This document shows positions 49,101 to 61,475 of a DNA stretch of 64,000 nucleotides, in pieces. The position numbers and the translations under genes were made by a program. The notes below the pieces were generated by a model, which was not told the DNA's origin, ran no database searches, and saw only the letters and a list, made by a program, of their open reading frames with translations. This stretch comes from Lineus longissimus (lineage: Eukaryota > Nemertea > Pilidiophora > Heteronemertea > Lineidae), in contig NC_088311.1 of assembly GCF_910592395.1 (NCBI RefSeq), positions 24,646,646 through 24,710,645 of the forward strand, in the 5' to 3' direction. Position 1 is the stretch's first letter. The number at the start of each line of letters is the position of its first letter.

Positions 49101-50199
49101 TAATGAAGAACTTCATGTGAAGTAGTTCATGTGATACTTCTGTGAAATTGAGCATCAGAGTGACCAGTGGACCGAAGAACTTGAGAAGTATTCTGCAGTT
49201 ACGAGTAGTGTGTTTTGTGCTTAGAAACTTCTGGGTTATGGGTGACACACATGAGTAAGTGTTGCTACCTTGAAAGTGAGACATCCTTTAGTAAGTGTTT
49301 CATGTTGTATTCCAGTTCGATGGTGATCCGTGACCTGACCCTCCGAAGCGCTGCCAGTTTTGGATCCTTCCATCTGATCCGGCTCCTTTACGACGAGTAC
49401 ATGTTTTACCTGGTGGAACACAAAGTAGCGGCAGCAACTGGAGATACACCCATTGCAGTTATGGGCGAAGTAAGACAGGTAACATTATCTTGGCCTCTAA
49501 TCTCTTGATGGTTAGTAGGTTGCAGCAGATAGGACTTAAGATGTCCTCAGTAAGAAACTATTGGGTGTGCTGGTCGCAGATGGACTTAAGATGTCCTCAG
49601 TAAGAAACTATTGGGTGTGCTGGTCGCAGATGGACTTAAGGCAGTGACACACATCTCACCCAAGCAAAGCTATAGTCATCGAATGAACTCCAGCAACAGG
49701 AGCTCTTTGGGAATGACCTTGTTACAGCCAGTTGTGGTGAAACTTGCCCTTGGACAATGAACATACCAGAATGTTGCTATTGTGATATCTCTGAACAAAT
49801 AAGAGCGATTATATATTACAACTTATGTTTTATGTATCATGCTGTAGAACCATGATTGATTATGACCTCACTTTCTTTCAGTGCATTGACTTCAGCACTC
49901 TCCTGACTATTGGTAGCATCGATAAAGTCAGTCCGCAGCCAAACACGCGCACTATCACATTGACCGGGGCTCAGGCTCTCGCCACCAGCCACATGACCAA
50001 TGCGAGTGCCGCTGTTACTTCCACTAGCAATGCCTTCCCAATGACGCTGACCACCCAAGGTTCCTTAGGATCCAATCCCGGCACTGCCACTGTCACTGTC
50101 GTAGCCACAGGGGCCAGCACTCCAGGAACAAAGACAATAGTCGTGGTGCCTGTTTCTGCAACAGACCTCCACGCCAACAAGAAGTTGAAGACAACTTAG
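37158..50199 (+). CDS. RFX: RFX1/2/3-class winged-helix transcription factor, complete CDS, with duplicated DNA-binding-domain exons
   Basis: The CDS runs from ATG 37181 (in exon 37158-37237) through 40008-40125, 40750-40888, 41808-41886, 43004-43153, one of 43492-43673 or 43725-43906, one of 45789-45905 or 45960-46076, 47259-47493, 47754-47845, 48043-48292, 48552-48701, 48848-49056, 49316-49478 and 49882-50199 (TAG). Choosing one of each pair gives 2259 nt, 752 residues (human RFX3 about 749). Landmarks are a Gln/Thr-rich activation region with [19 protein letters not shown] just before the DNA-binding domain, the domain itself at about 182-281, then the extended RFX region ([51 protein letters not shown]), which includes dimerisation. 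The RFX4/6 and RFX5/7 classes are excluded by these sequences. RFX1-3 proteins bind X-boxes and control ciliary genes. The C-terminal about 105 residues (from CIDFSTLL) are Thr/Ala-rich and not recognised. Confidence 0.95.
38613..38626 (+). promoter_or_regulatory. X-box-like site in RFX intron 2
   Basis: GTTGCCATGGAAAT matches the X-box GTTGCCATGGCAAC at 12 of 14 positions; the final C is T, so the strict RRNRAC half-site is missed by one base. Possible autoregulation is inference. Confidence 0.25.
43492..43673 (+). CDS. RFX: RFX exon 7a: divergent alternative DNA-binding-domain exon
   Basis: 182 nt between acceptor CTCACAG and donor AAAAG|GTAGCC. It encodes the domain from [13 protein letters not shown] through [15 protein letters not shown] to the recognition-helix segment and RTRRLGKR. 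Compared with exon 7b, 14 of about 61 residues differ: SLPRG for SLPRS, NLYLQHC for [14 protein letters not shown] for HEQKMDP. The segment [19 protein letters not shown] is identical. Typical RFX1-3 proteins match 7b better, so 7a is the derived copy. Confidence 0.9.
43725..43906 (+). CDS. RFX: RFX exon 7b: canonical DNA-binding-domain exon
   Basis: 182 nt, the same length and phase as 7a, 51 bp downstream of it. It encodes [13 protein letters not shown], then [15 protein letters not shown] and RTRRLGTR, matching the residues typical of RFX1/2/3. The acceptor follows a T-rich tract ending GCTTTAG; the donor is CAAG|GTACTG. Joining 7a to 7b would give stop TAA four codons after the junction. 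Confidence 0.92.
45789..45905 (+). CDS. RFX: RFX exon 8a: wing exon with KYHYYG
   Basis: 117 nt (39 codons), acceptor CGTTTTCAG, donor AAAAG|GTAATT. It encodes [13 protein letters not shown] and onward to the QQPISQGK end of the DNA-binding domain, matching the His-containing wing of human RFX1-3. Confidence 0.93.
45960..46076 (+). CDS. RFX: RFX exon 8b: duplicate wing exon with KYYYYG
   Basis: 117 nt, same phase as 8a, 54 bp downstream. It differs from 8a at eight bases: one changes His to Tyr (CAT to TAT) and the other seven are silent (TCA/TCT, CTG/TTG, CAG/CAA, ACT/ACA, AGG/CGA, AGT/AGC). Its acceptor CCGTTTTCAG is copied from 8a, but the flanking intron sequences no longer match beyond about 12 bp. 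Confidence 0.9.
49528..49640. repeat. 50-bp tandem repeat (about 2.2 copies) in the last RFX intron
   Basis: GGACTTAAGATGTCCTCAGT, then AAGAAACTATTGGGTGTGC, recurs with a 50-bp period, followed by a partial third copy (CAGATGGACTTAAG). No splice site is affected. Confidence 0.85.
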
Positions 50200-53100
50200 T
50201 GTTCCAAGTTGAAAACAACTTGATTTCCAAAGTTGTTTCATGAATGTTCTTTACTTGGAGAATTTGTACATGTTGTGTCTTTGCATGATAACGTTCCTAT
50301 GGACTTGTTGAATATCTTTATAAGGGAAGAACTTGCAGTTTGTATGGCAGGTAACAGACTAGGAAAGTGCCATATCTAGATGTATTTGTGACCGTTTGAT
50401 TTTGGAGGGAAAGTACTGCCATCCATGCAAAGACACAATTTGTGTAAAACCTTACTGCATCCCTTTCGATGCCGGTATCTTTTAAAAAGTCTTTTTCTTT
50501 ACTGATTCATCAATTTGATGGATATTTGTAGGCTGTCAATCAAATTATTTGAAGTAGTTTGACAAAATGTTGTGTTTTGAAGAGAAATGAAGGAAATTGT
50601 TTTCTTCTCCGTAGCAGATTTCAGTTCTTCTTGCTTGTTAGCAAAATAATTGTCGCAAGTGCGCAAGTTTTTATTTTTTGAAGAGAAAAAAATAGTGAAT
50701 CATTTGAGACTAGAATTATAGATAAGATTAAATTGATTGCTAGGGAATGCAAAGTTACTCGGCAAACATGACCAGGTTTGTTTTGATGCATTGGCATTTG
50801 TCTGACGTTTTATAGAGGTTAGTAAAAGAAGCAAAGATTGTCCGGTAGCATGTCAAAATTAGATATTGTTTTCATAAGTGCCGAGTGTTTATAAAAACAT
50901 GGCTCTGCTGCAGGCGCAAATAACTTTTATATAAAATGATTGGCATACTGAAAGAGTAGCATCATAAACTAGCTCTGGGAATTTGTTTCATGTCTACCAT
51001 AACACAATCCATCGTTGTTATTTCCGAATAGACAACTGAAAATAAGTTAACATGCATGTATTTCAATGAGACAGTTCCGGTTATTAAGTCATGTTTTTGT
51101 AAACACCCTGAATAAAACAAGATACTTTCATGTGGCATTGGAAGGGTTACAGTTGACCTTATTGTTGATTTCAGTGATGGTTTTACACATTCCGCCTACT
51201 CAGGTCTTTCATGAGCTATCAATCCCACCTTGCACCACTACCACAATTTATATTCAGTTCATTTATATAGTCTGTAAAAATAATGCTCACCAAGTAAATG
51301 AATTTGCCAGTGCTTCTTTATATTTCGTGAACACAAAAGACATCGCAACTTTGGTACCTCTTGAAGTCTGTAAATACTTCTGTATAGTACTGTACATAAT
51401 CTTTTCTGGCTGATGTCTCTTCTATTCTGCACTTCTATCTAGTCTTCCCCTCATTATTGTACTTTAGTTTCGTTTGGCCATGATCAAATGCATGTTCTCA
51501 TTTCTGTGGGATCATCACAGTGACAACATCACTGAGTTAGATATCTGAGTTTCATCAAAAGTTTTGTACTCTCTCAAATTTTCAGTTTGCTACAATTTGT
51601 CAGTGTAGATAATTGAAGAACAAAAGTATGTGTTTATTTTTCAAATCACATATGTCGATACTGAATAACAATGGTGGCTTATGTTATGGGGCTGACTCAG
51701 AATTCATATGATGCCCAAATGAAAAGGTATTTACACTGGATTTGATCATGAAATGAACTTAAATGGTTAAAATGAAAATGGGGTACTTCACCTCACAGTG
51801 TCGACATTTTGGCATCACATATTTGTGAGATGGTCACTTAGCTGCTGAGGTTATTTGTAAAGATGTGAAGTTTGGCACATCCTGATGTGAGGGACCGTGT
51901 CGCACCATCAACTCATTTATCAGTTGTCGGGGCTTCAGATAAAACCTTCAAAAGAACAGCTATCAATGTTTTCAAGAATATATTCATCTACATGTATATT
52001 CGATGGTAAAAATTGACACAATGAAATGGCCTCTAACATATTTTTGGAGGTATGAATGGGTATGATTGTTATAGTCTTTTTGGGATTAAATCATTCCTTA
52101 CTCTGGTTATCTAAAGCCCTGGTGCTGCCATGAATGTGAAGAAAATTATCTTCTAGAAGGGTCTGTTAGTAAGACCTTGGTGAGGGAGACTAGGACTCGT
52201 TCTCATTTGAAGGTTGGGGCAAATGATCATTCAGCCAGCAATAATCTCTCGGAACTCTTTCTTTCTTTTGTGTCGAGTTTTGGAGACATTTAGTTCGCTG
52301 GACTGAATGACACTTGCGTGTTTACCAGATGTGCTCTTGTTAATGAAATCTGTTTCACTTCAATCTTATCTCAGACTCGTAGCCTCCCCTCTCCCCAAAC
52401 AACCCACCAACACAACTCTGTTGTACAACATTCTATTCAGGAGCATAATCATTTGTGTGGGCCTTGAGTTTTGAAGTGAAATGGATTGGGGTACATGTAA
52501 GTGAAAGAGCAATGTTGGTATTCCAAAATACTCCCCTAGGCCAGCAGTTGACGACCTTGTGGATTGATAAACAACTGGAAGAGTAAAAATGACTTGTGAG
52601 TTATAACTCTTCTGCTTTGGTTGGTAGGTTTTTTGAGAGCATCTCGCCTCCACAATTCTGCAGTTGGAGTGTTTGTACTGTTCCCTTGATGAGAAAGTCA
52701 ATGAGTAGCCTGAGGAAGTATCTCTTGGAGACCATATTTGCAAGTTGTTGAGCTTACTGGGGACCATTATACTGCTGTCATTTTAAAATGGGATTTTTTT
52801 TCCAAATCTTGTGATTTTGTGCCTATGATCTGTCGTTGTTACTGGCAACTGTCGTGAAGGAGGAATTTCTGAAATTATTTTGTGAGGAACCATGCCTTAA
52901 AATTAATGAATAATTGTTATTTGGAACAAATATGCTCATGAAGTTGTAAACATTTTAAAATTTAAACATGACTTAGTTCTCTTCATTACATCAAGAGTGG
53001 CAATATTATTGCATTATTTGCCTGTTTCTAGTTATTTTCTGGTTAAAAGATTGTCTTAGCTGATGAACTATTTGGCTGAGAATAGTCTTTATAAAAAATA

Positions 53101-56100
53101 GAAGAGATAAGATGCATTTATTTTCATAAAGTATCTGTCGGAAGTAATCGCAAGCCATGACAAGACAGACTGTAAAGATTGTAAATACTGAACTATTTTA
53201 TTGATACTTAGTGATGTCTTCGAAGTAGAGTTCATTCTCAAGGATAGTTGTACATTGCATTTTATTTATTCATCTTCTCACGGTTCGTAAAAAACTTTGA
53301 ATGGTATACAGAGTACTTTGTAAATTTGATGCCCAAGATCTATATTTATGTATTTGTAAAGTCAGTAGTGATGTCATAGGTGAAAATTGTAAGTTGTAAG
53401 TTTGTGAAAGGAGTCTCTTGTGCATACAAATTTTTCACGAAATGCTCTGCATGGCCTAGTTGTGTTGTCATCCGGTCAGATGAATTTGTCATTTTTTTTA
53501 TCAATTAATCATTCCGTATTTGACCTACTGTGAAGAGTTTTTATTGGCAGGTTATCTTATGGTTGAACATATTCCTACAATGTTTATAGATGGATCATTA
53601 TAATTCTTTAGAAAGCTTGTACCCTTTAGCAACAAGACAGCCAGGAAGTCTGTCATAGTAACTTTTCAGATTGGTGCCAAATCTACTCTCTAGGTGGCAT
53701 GACAAAATGAGTAGATCGGTCATGCCTACCATTTTGAAACGATGAATGCATGTAGTGTTGATTGGTCAAGAGAAGTTAATAATTGTGGGCATGACCAATC
53801 TGCTCATTCCCTCTTGCATGTTGTGAGTAGATAGGTTACCGGCAAAGGTCACTTCAGTTCATTTCAGTTATAATTCAGTGAAAAAGTGGTGAATGAACTA
53901 CAGTTGGTGGGACTATTTGGTTCTATATATGTACATGTATATGCTTCCTTTTCTTCCGTCCTTTTCTAGGTTGGCTGGGCTTGATCTGAACCAAAACTTG
54001 CTCAATTAAACAAGTCGACTCTTTCATGACTCATGCCTCTCTGGAGAGAAATGACTTATTTCTTCAGATATTCTCACTCCATTTGGCGTGAAAGTGTTGA
54101 CTGAAGGTGCCATGTAACCATGGTTTTGACCACTTTTGATACATAATTAACATTCAATCTCGAGGGCTTTTCTGTTTTTGTACTCTTGTCTCTTCTACGG
54201 TAAAATGGGGACAGCTGTCCCTTTCATTGTGTTCTATTCACAGTTCTTGGGGGTGTGAGCAGAGAACCATGGCAGGGGGCTAGCTGTCCCCATTTACTTT
54301 ATCTTCTGATTTGGATGAGAAATAAATGACTGATTTCATGGCTGTCTGCCTGTTGCTGAAGGGTATTTGAAATGAATTAATTCTTATGAATTATATGATA
54401 TTCATTTTAGAATTTAAACCAGTTTAAGTGGGAAAAGAAAAACATTTGACATGAATTACTTTTACTTGCGAATTTTCCCCATAGTGGCTGTAACTTATGC
54501 TGGAAATCGCATAACATGGTCTTGGTGAAATATTTTTGCATTAAGGTAAATTCCATGATAATATTTGTTGCATGTTCGTACTCTATCCAATTTGTCAAAA
54601 GATGGAACTACCAGTTGTTTAGCAGATTTTCAAATGCTTCTTTCCGGATTTGAGATGTTAACTTTGGGGATGGAAAATCTTGACATTTTAACCATCTGTT
54701 CTCTTCCACTGACGTCGTCAATCTGTGAATGAAAACGAGCATAAAACCTAGGAAGAATCTTCGTACCCATCTACTGTTATCAGCCAAATTTTTGTGGGCG
54801 TTTCTACCTAAAAAAAAACCACGAGAAGCAACGCAAAAATAAAAAGGCACAAACATTTTGAGGTTGACAGTACTCAAGCTTGTTTAGCTTAAAAGGTATT
54901 GAATTTTGAAGAAGTTTTATAAGTCCGGAAAATAGCAGAGCGGTGAAGTATTCACTGTCACTGTTAATTCTTTGTGGTGTATGTGCATGACACACACATG
55001 TACAAGTGCTATATTGTCTTTGTGGGACCAGATCTTGTATTCGTGACATATGTTACTTTCCTATATATTTTCTGCAGTCTTTACCAAACAGGTGTCAAGA
55101 GTTTCTTGCACAAGTTAACAGCCCTGGAGGTCACAGCATTGTAAACTAGGTCTGTGGAGTAAAACACTTGGTTAGGATACATTCTTATAGGAAGTTATGC
55201 TGTGCTCATGCATTGTGAAAAGGTCTCCCTGCTCGTTACGTGCACACTTATAAAGTTTTGTCTTCAAAAGGAGAAGTAGTTCTAATTCTAACACGATTAT
55301 GATATTAATCGGTCATTCCTTTCAAAAACAATGAAATAATAATGAAGGGATCATGAACTCTCAAGTCTGTATAGTGTTTACAGTTGCATGTAAAGCTCGG
55401 TGATAATTTGAACAATATTGGCTTATGAAACATTCTATTCTAACCCTGGAGGTAATATGCTATAGAGAGATTGCAAGATCATTGCTTGAGCAGGACAGGC
55501 TTGTGCTGACTTTGAACATTGATTTGTGATGAGCCACAGGGCAGCACTAGTTTACCTTTTAGTGTGTACGTAAGAAGCAGGGATTAATACCTTAAGGATA
55601 AGTGTCGCAAGATAATGACAGAACAGTAATAATGAAGTTTACATAGTTCCTGTGACGATGATGGTCGTATGGGATGCATCTACAAACCATTTGACGATAC
55701 TCGGGGTTGTTCATGTATAAACAAACTCTGTAATTATGATAAGTGTCGACGTGGCATTATCTCGAGGCACTTCTCCTTTGACCAGTGTAGTTATGAAGAC
55801 ATTGACAATGTCTCTCACTTGCATTTATAGGCTGTTATGGTAATAGTCAGTGTTGTAAGCAGTGCATTGTAGATTAGGTTATCTTGTGTAATTCAGTACA
55901 TTCTCTACACATCCATAAACATTCACACCCGCCTCTCACTCTCTGTCGCGATAAGTCTGTGGGCAGCTAAACTCGGTTAAGAGGAAGTCGTTAAAAGAAA
56001 ATGATTCTGATCAATAACTCACTGAGAATTCAAAGTGTTCCGGTGGAGCTTTTGAGAAAAAAAATCTGTTGTAATGAATTTGAATATGTCACACTTAACC

Positions 56101-57575
56101 CCTTTGTTCTTGCTGGATGAACCGTTTCACCCCCATTTCCCTTTATAGACTCTTCCAGTTTAGTCTATCAAGAAAAGTGGAGGTATGATAGTCTAGTTTT
56201 GTGAAGCAATGACAAGTTATTGTTTCTGATGACAGGATTTGATCATCATTTTCTGTCATTAGAGACTCCTCACTGGACTGTCCATTGCTTCAGGCCTACA
56301 GACATTATTATATTCACGTCACTCCATGTGCAGTTGGTAGACATTTGTCTCTTGAGGACTTTGATAGATGCTACACTCGTAAAATAAAGTGAAAAATGAA
56401 GCAGCAGTTCCTTTCTGAAAGTACATTTTTAAACTGCAATGAAATGGAGCTTCTTGTTAAAATATTGCCAAAATTTGATAAGTTGCAATGTCCGCAAGGT
56501 TGTGATGCTGGATTCTATTCGGGTAGCAATGTACGATTATTTTATCAAATCATTGGAAAGTGCTGCCTACCAGCTATTGGTGTCGCGAACCAAGATACCT
56601 AAACAGAAATAATGTGAATGCTGTCATCTTCTGATGAGGCATTTTTGGGTCAGGTTAAACCTTTGATGGTGAGGTTGAATCAAAACTGAATATTTAAAAA
56701 GCAAAATGGGTTTCTTCTACTGTGCTATGAAAGTCTCCTATGAAGTCTAAAGTGCCAATGCATGCCATAGCGTTTACCAACATTATTACAGTGTAGTGTC
56801 ATTTGCTATATAGCCGTACATTTTTCAGCAAATATTGCTTCACCGAAAAGAAATGTCCTGATATTAGAGTAGAGTTGAGCTGATATCATCAGGCTATCTC
56901 TGTCGGCCAGAGTACTGGCAAAAACCCTAGTGCATGGATGAAGTATCTACTCGAGGCATATTCCCTGTTGCTAATGATAAAGAACTCTAAAATATTATCA
57001 AGAAAGAGGCTGACTAATCTCTTCTGGTCCTGATATTGAATACATGTAATTCATATCCAAATGTGGCACGGATTTCAACTCCTGTGACTTGCATGCTTTA
57101 TGGTACAACTGTGCAAACTTCTTATTCATTTCCATCCAGTTTGTGCTGTGGTGTTTTGTATGAATTGTAGGTTTTGGTGGAGTTAAGATATGTGAAAGTC
57201 TTGGTGATCTTTGAACTGATCCAACTCTTCAGCTATCTGCATCTCCGCTTGTAAACTACAGGGTCGTCTTCACCACAGCTGAAGTTTAGGTGGGGTCTTA
57301 CAACACTTGTTGCCTACAGTACCTACCTTTCTATGCATTTAATAAATATGATGTTATAAAGTGGACATGTTCAAAGCTATTTTGATGAATCAAATGTGTA
57401 TTTACATACCTAGAAGGCTATGTAGTTCTTATGTAACTTAGGCTGTTCATTGTGCAAGATGTGTATATTGTAAAAGAAAATCAATAAACCTTTTTCCACA
57501 GGATACGATTCTTTTTGTCATTGAAGAAAATGCAGGCATTGCAGCGTGCAATTGAATATCTCTCTATTAAACAGA
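50200..57575. other. RFX 3'UTR and intergenic DNA
   Basis: 7.4 kb of AT-rich DNA with no supportable exon on either strand. AATAAA hexamers on the plus strand occur at about 51112, 54320, 56382, 57341 and 57483; the last lies just before the 127-bp satellite. A long 3'UTR is possible because RFX genes often have one, but its end cannot be set here. Minus-strand open frames at 52366-52767 and 54608-55049 have no recognisable domain. Confidence 0.45.
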
Positions 57576-57582
57576 TCAGATG

Positions 57583-60045
57583 ATCAGATGGGACATCCTG
57601 TAGACAAAGTACAACTAGAGACAAACTGGGCTGGCGCAGAGACATTGGACATCTAGCTAGCAGACAACCAGGTTTTCATCACCTCACAAATAGCAGAGTC
57701 CAAGCCATGATCAGATGGGACATCCTGTAGACAAAGTACAACTAGAGACAAACTGGGCTGGCGCAGAGACATTGGACATCCAGCTAGCTGACCACAAGGT
57801 TTTCATCCCCTCAGAAACGGCAGAATCCAAGCCATGATCAGATGGGACATCCTGTAGACAAAGTACAACTAGAGACAAACTGGGCTGGCGGAGAGACATT
57901 GGACATCTAGCTAGCTGACCACAAGGTTTTCATCCCCTCAGAAACGGCGGAATCCAAGCCATGATCAGATGGGACATCCTGTAGACAAAGTACAACTAGA
58001 GACAAACTGGGCTGGCGCAGAGACATGGGACATCAAGCTAGCTGACCACAAGGTTTTCATCCCCTCACAAACGGCAGAATCCAAGCCATGATCAGATGGG
58101 ACATCCTGTAGACAAAGTACAACTAGAGACAAACTGGGCTGGCGCAGAGACATGGGGCATCTAGCTAGCTGACCACAAGGTTTTCATCCCCTCACAAACG
58201 GCAGAATCCAAGCCATGATCAGATGGGACATCCTGTAGACAAAGTACAACTAGAGACAAACTGGGCTGGCGCAGAGACATGGGACATCAAGCTAGCTGAC
58301 CACAAGGTTTTCATCACCTCACAAACGGCAGAATCCAAGCCATGATCAGATGGGACATCCTGTAGACAAAGCACAACTAGAGACAAACTGGGCTGGCGCA
58401 GAGACATGGGACATCCAGCTAGCTGACCACAAGGTTTTCATCACCTCACAAATAGCAGAGTCCAAGCCAGGATCAGATGGGACATCCTGTAGACAAAGTA
58501 CAACTAGAGACAAACTGGGCTGGCGCAGAGACATGGGACATCCAGCTAGCTGACCACAAGGTTTTCATCACCTCACAAATAGCAGAGTCCAAGCCATGAT
58601 CAGATGGGACATCCTGTAGACAAAGTACAACTAGAGACAAACTGGGCTGGCGCAGAGACATTGGACATCAAGCTAGCTGACCACAAGGTTTTCATCACCT
58701 CACAAATAGCAGAGTCCAAGCCATGATCAGATGGGACATCCTGTAGACAGAAGACAAAGCACAAATAGAGACAAACTGGGCTGGCGCAGAGACATTGGAC
58801 ATCAAGCTAGCTGACCACAAGGTTTTCATCACCTCAGAAACGGCGGAGTCCAAGCCATGATCAGATGGGACATCCTGTAGACAAAGTACAACTAGAGACA
58901 AACTGGGCTGGCGCAGAGACATGGGACATCTAGCTAGCTGACCACAAGGTTTTCATCACCTCAGAAACGGCAGAATCCAAGCCATGATCAGATGGGACAT
59001 CCTGTAGACAAAGTACAACTAGAGACAAACTGGGCTGGCGCAGAGACATTGGACATCTAGCTATCTGACCACAAGGTTTTCATCCCCTCAGAAACAGTGG
59101 AATCCAAGCCATGATCAGATGGGACATCCTGTAGACAAAGTACAACTAGAGACAAACTGGGCTGGCGCAGAGACATGGGGCATCTAGCTAGCTGACCACA
59201 AGGTTTTCATCACCTCAGAAACGGCGGAATCCAAGCCATGATCAGATGGGACATCCTGTAGACAAAGCACAACTAGAGACAAACTGGGCTGGCGCAGAGA
59301 CATTGGACATCTAGCTAGCTGACCACAAGGTTTTCATCACCTCAGAAACGGCGGAGTCCAAGCCATGATCAGATGGGACATCCTGTAGACAAAGCACAAC
59401 TAGAGACAAACTGGGCTGGCGCAGAGACATTGGACATCAAGCTAGCTGACCACAAGGTTTTCATCCCCTCAGAAACAGTGGAATCCAAGCCATGATCAGA
59501 TGGGACATCCTGTAGACAAAGTACAACTGGAGACAAACTGGGCTGGCGCAGAAACATGGGGCATCTAGCTAGCAGACAACCAGGTTTTCATCACCTCAGA
59601 AACGGCGGAATCCAAGCCATGATCAGATGGGACATCCTGTAGACAAAGTACAACTAGAGACAAACTGGGCTGGCGCAGAGACATGGGACATCAAGCTGGC
59701 AGACAACCAGGTTTTCATCACCTCACAAATAGCAGAGTCCAAGCCATGATCAGATGGGACATCCTGTAGACAGTAGACAAAGCACAAATAGAGACAAACT
59801 GGGCTGGCGCAGAGACATTGGACATCTAGCTAGCTGACCACAAGCTTTTTATCACCTCAGAAACGGCGGAGTCCAAGCCATGATCAGATGGGACATCCTG
59901 TAGACAAAGCACAAATAGAGACAAACTGGGCTGGCGCAGAGACATTGGACATCTAGCTAGCTGACCACAAGGTTTTCATCACCTCAGAAACGGCGGAGTC
60001 CAAGCCATGATTAGATGGGACATCCTGTAGACAGAGGACAACTAG
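57583..60045. repeat. 127-bp satellite/minisatellite array, about 19 copies
   Basis: The unit opens GATCAGATGGGACATCCTGT, continues AGACAAACTGGGCTGGCGCA, AGCTAGCTGACCACAAGG, TTTTCATC(A/C)CCTCA and ends GCCAT. The period is 127 bp, with two copies lengthened by an extra AGACAG/AGACAGTAG. Copies are more than 90% alike, with recurring variants (TTGGACATC versus TGGGACATC; AAACGGC versus AAATAGC) shared between non-adjacent copies. The minus strand is open for about 62 codons per unit, but 127 is not a multiple of three and no domain is seen, so these frames are taken as spurious. Confidence 0.95.
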
Positions 60046-60350
60046 AGACAACCTGCGCTGCTCAAACACATGGGGTTTCTTGCCAGCTGACTGCCGTGTT
60101 CACATTCCCTCAATGGCAGCAGATTGTAAGCCACCAGATGGGGCATCCTGAAGCTAGACAGACAACCTGCTCCTAAATGGAACAACCCAGCTCATCGACT
60201 ACTGCGTATTCATCCTCTCACAAACGAAAGGTTCTAAGCCATAATCAGATGGGACATCCTGTAGCCAAGAGACAGCCTGCGCAGAGACCTAGATAGCCGA
60301 CAGCCATGCTTGCATTCCCTCACAATGACAGATTCCAAGCCTGGATCGAC
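60046..60350. repeat. Decayed copies at the right edge of the 127-bp array
   Basis: Satellite phrases persist in diverged form: AGACAACCTGCGCTGCTC, CAGATGGGGCATCCTG, TCATCCTCTCACAAACG, CAGATGGGACATCCTGTAG, GATTCCAAGCC. Spacing remains roughly one unit, but identity falls well below that of the main array. Confidence 0.6.
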
Positions 60351-61475
60351 ATGACACATCGAGTAGAGACATCACACCCATTAGAGATGCACATGCACTC
60401 GGAGACCTCCAGAACCCGAGACGCTCGAGTGACGACAGTCTCCTCCAAGTTGTGATTTCGTCCTGAAGACACCACCTCCTAAGTGGAGAGGAGTTGTGTG
60501 TCGGACCAATGTCCCAGCTAGGGTGGAAGGTGATAAGTAAGGTTATGAGCAAGCTCATGTGTACAACGCCACTTTTGGTCGCGTGTATGAAGTCTGAAGG
60601 AAACAACATATTTTCAATAAATTTTACCCTTTATTAAATTACTTCTTTAATTTACAAAAAGGTTAATTATTTACAATAGAATGATACAGGTTTCATGCAA
60701 GTATGAACTGCAACAATACATACATGTTCATGCATTGAATTGTATTCTGTAGGTGCTACAGGTACCGAGGTTCACATTATGGAGGTCCACATGTATCTAA
60801 CTTATTCATCACCGACATCAAATAACTTATTGGTCCATTACATTGTAGATTGTGTATAAAGCACATGAAAGAAATTTCAGCCACTTGGCCCACTGAGGTG
60901 GGGTCCAAAGATCAGCACAGCTGGTGACGTTCTTGCAAGAAGTCATCAGAAGATTCGTTTGTAATCTGACCAGCTTTATGTGCTATATAGGATAGCAAAC
61001 ATTGTGTTTAAGCAAGGCCAGCAATTAGGTTCCAGTGGAGATCACAAGGTTTTGACAAAAGATTATTTAGCATGATCTATCAGTCACTACCGGTAATCCA
61101 CTCAGTGAACATACACTTCTAAAAAGTGACATTGCACCTGAATGCTTCACATTCTAAAGTGAAGCCGTGGGATTGCCTACAAACGTCCAACTTCAACTAG
61201 CACACATTCATCACACGTCATGTTATAAAACAGCCCACCAGATCACAGAGCTGCATTGCCCATGCTTAAAAGTTTAACAATACTCCAAATAAAGCCTGAC
61301 ACACTACTGAGGCCATTTGGACCAGGTTAAACTCCCTTCCAATGAGAGTGCATGTTGTATAACATCATTGTGCAATTCTGACAAAAGCTGCCCCAAGAAC
61401 TGAGATAAATCACATCTCTGCCAAATAAAAGTAAGGTCAGACTAAAATCACAGTGTTTCTACGAGACAATCACCA
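60351..61475. other. Intergenic DNA and ABCD3 3'UTR
   Basis: No coding exon is visible. On the minus strand a TTCAATAAATTT (AATAAA) reads from about 60620 only if transcribed on plus; for ABCD3 (minus) no unambiguous hexamer was identified. The ABCD3 3'UTR probably occupies an unknown part of this stretch. Confidence 0.4.

Noticed and set aside
52366-52767. 133-codon minus-strand open frame downstream of RFX
   Set aside because: It shows no domain, no low-complexity bias typical of real small proteins and no splice partners. It is treated as chance.
57711-59557. Series of 62-75-codon minus-strand open frames with MSLRQPSLSLVV starts
   Set aside because: They repeat with the 127-bp satellite period, and the unit length is not a multiple of three. 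They are shadows of the satellite.
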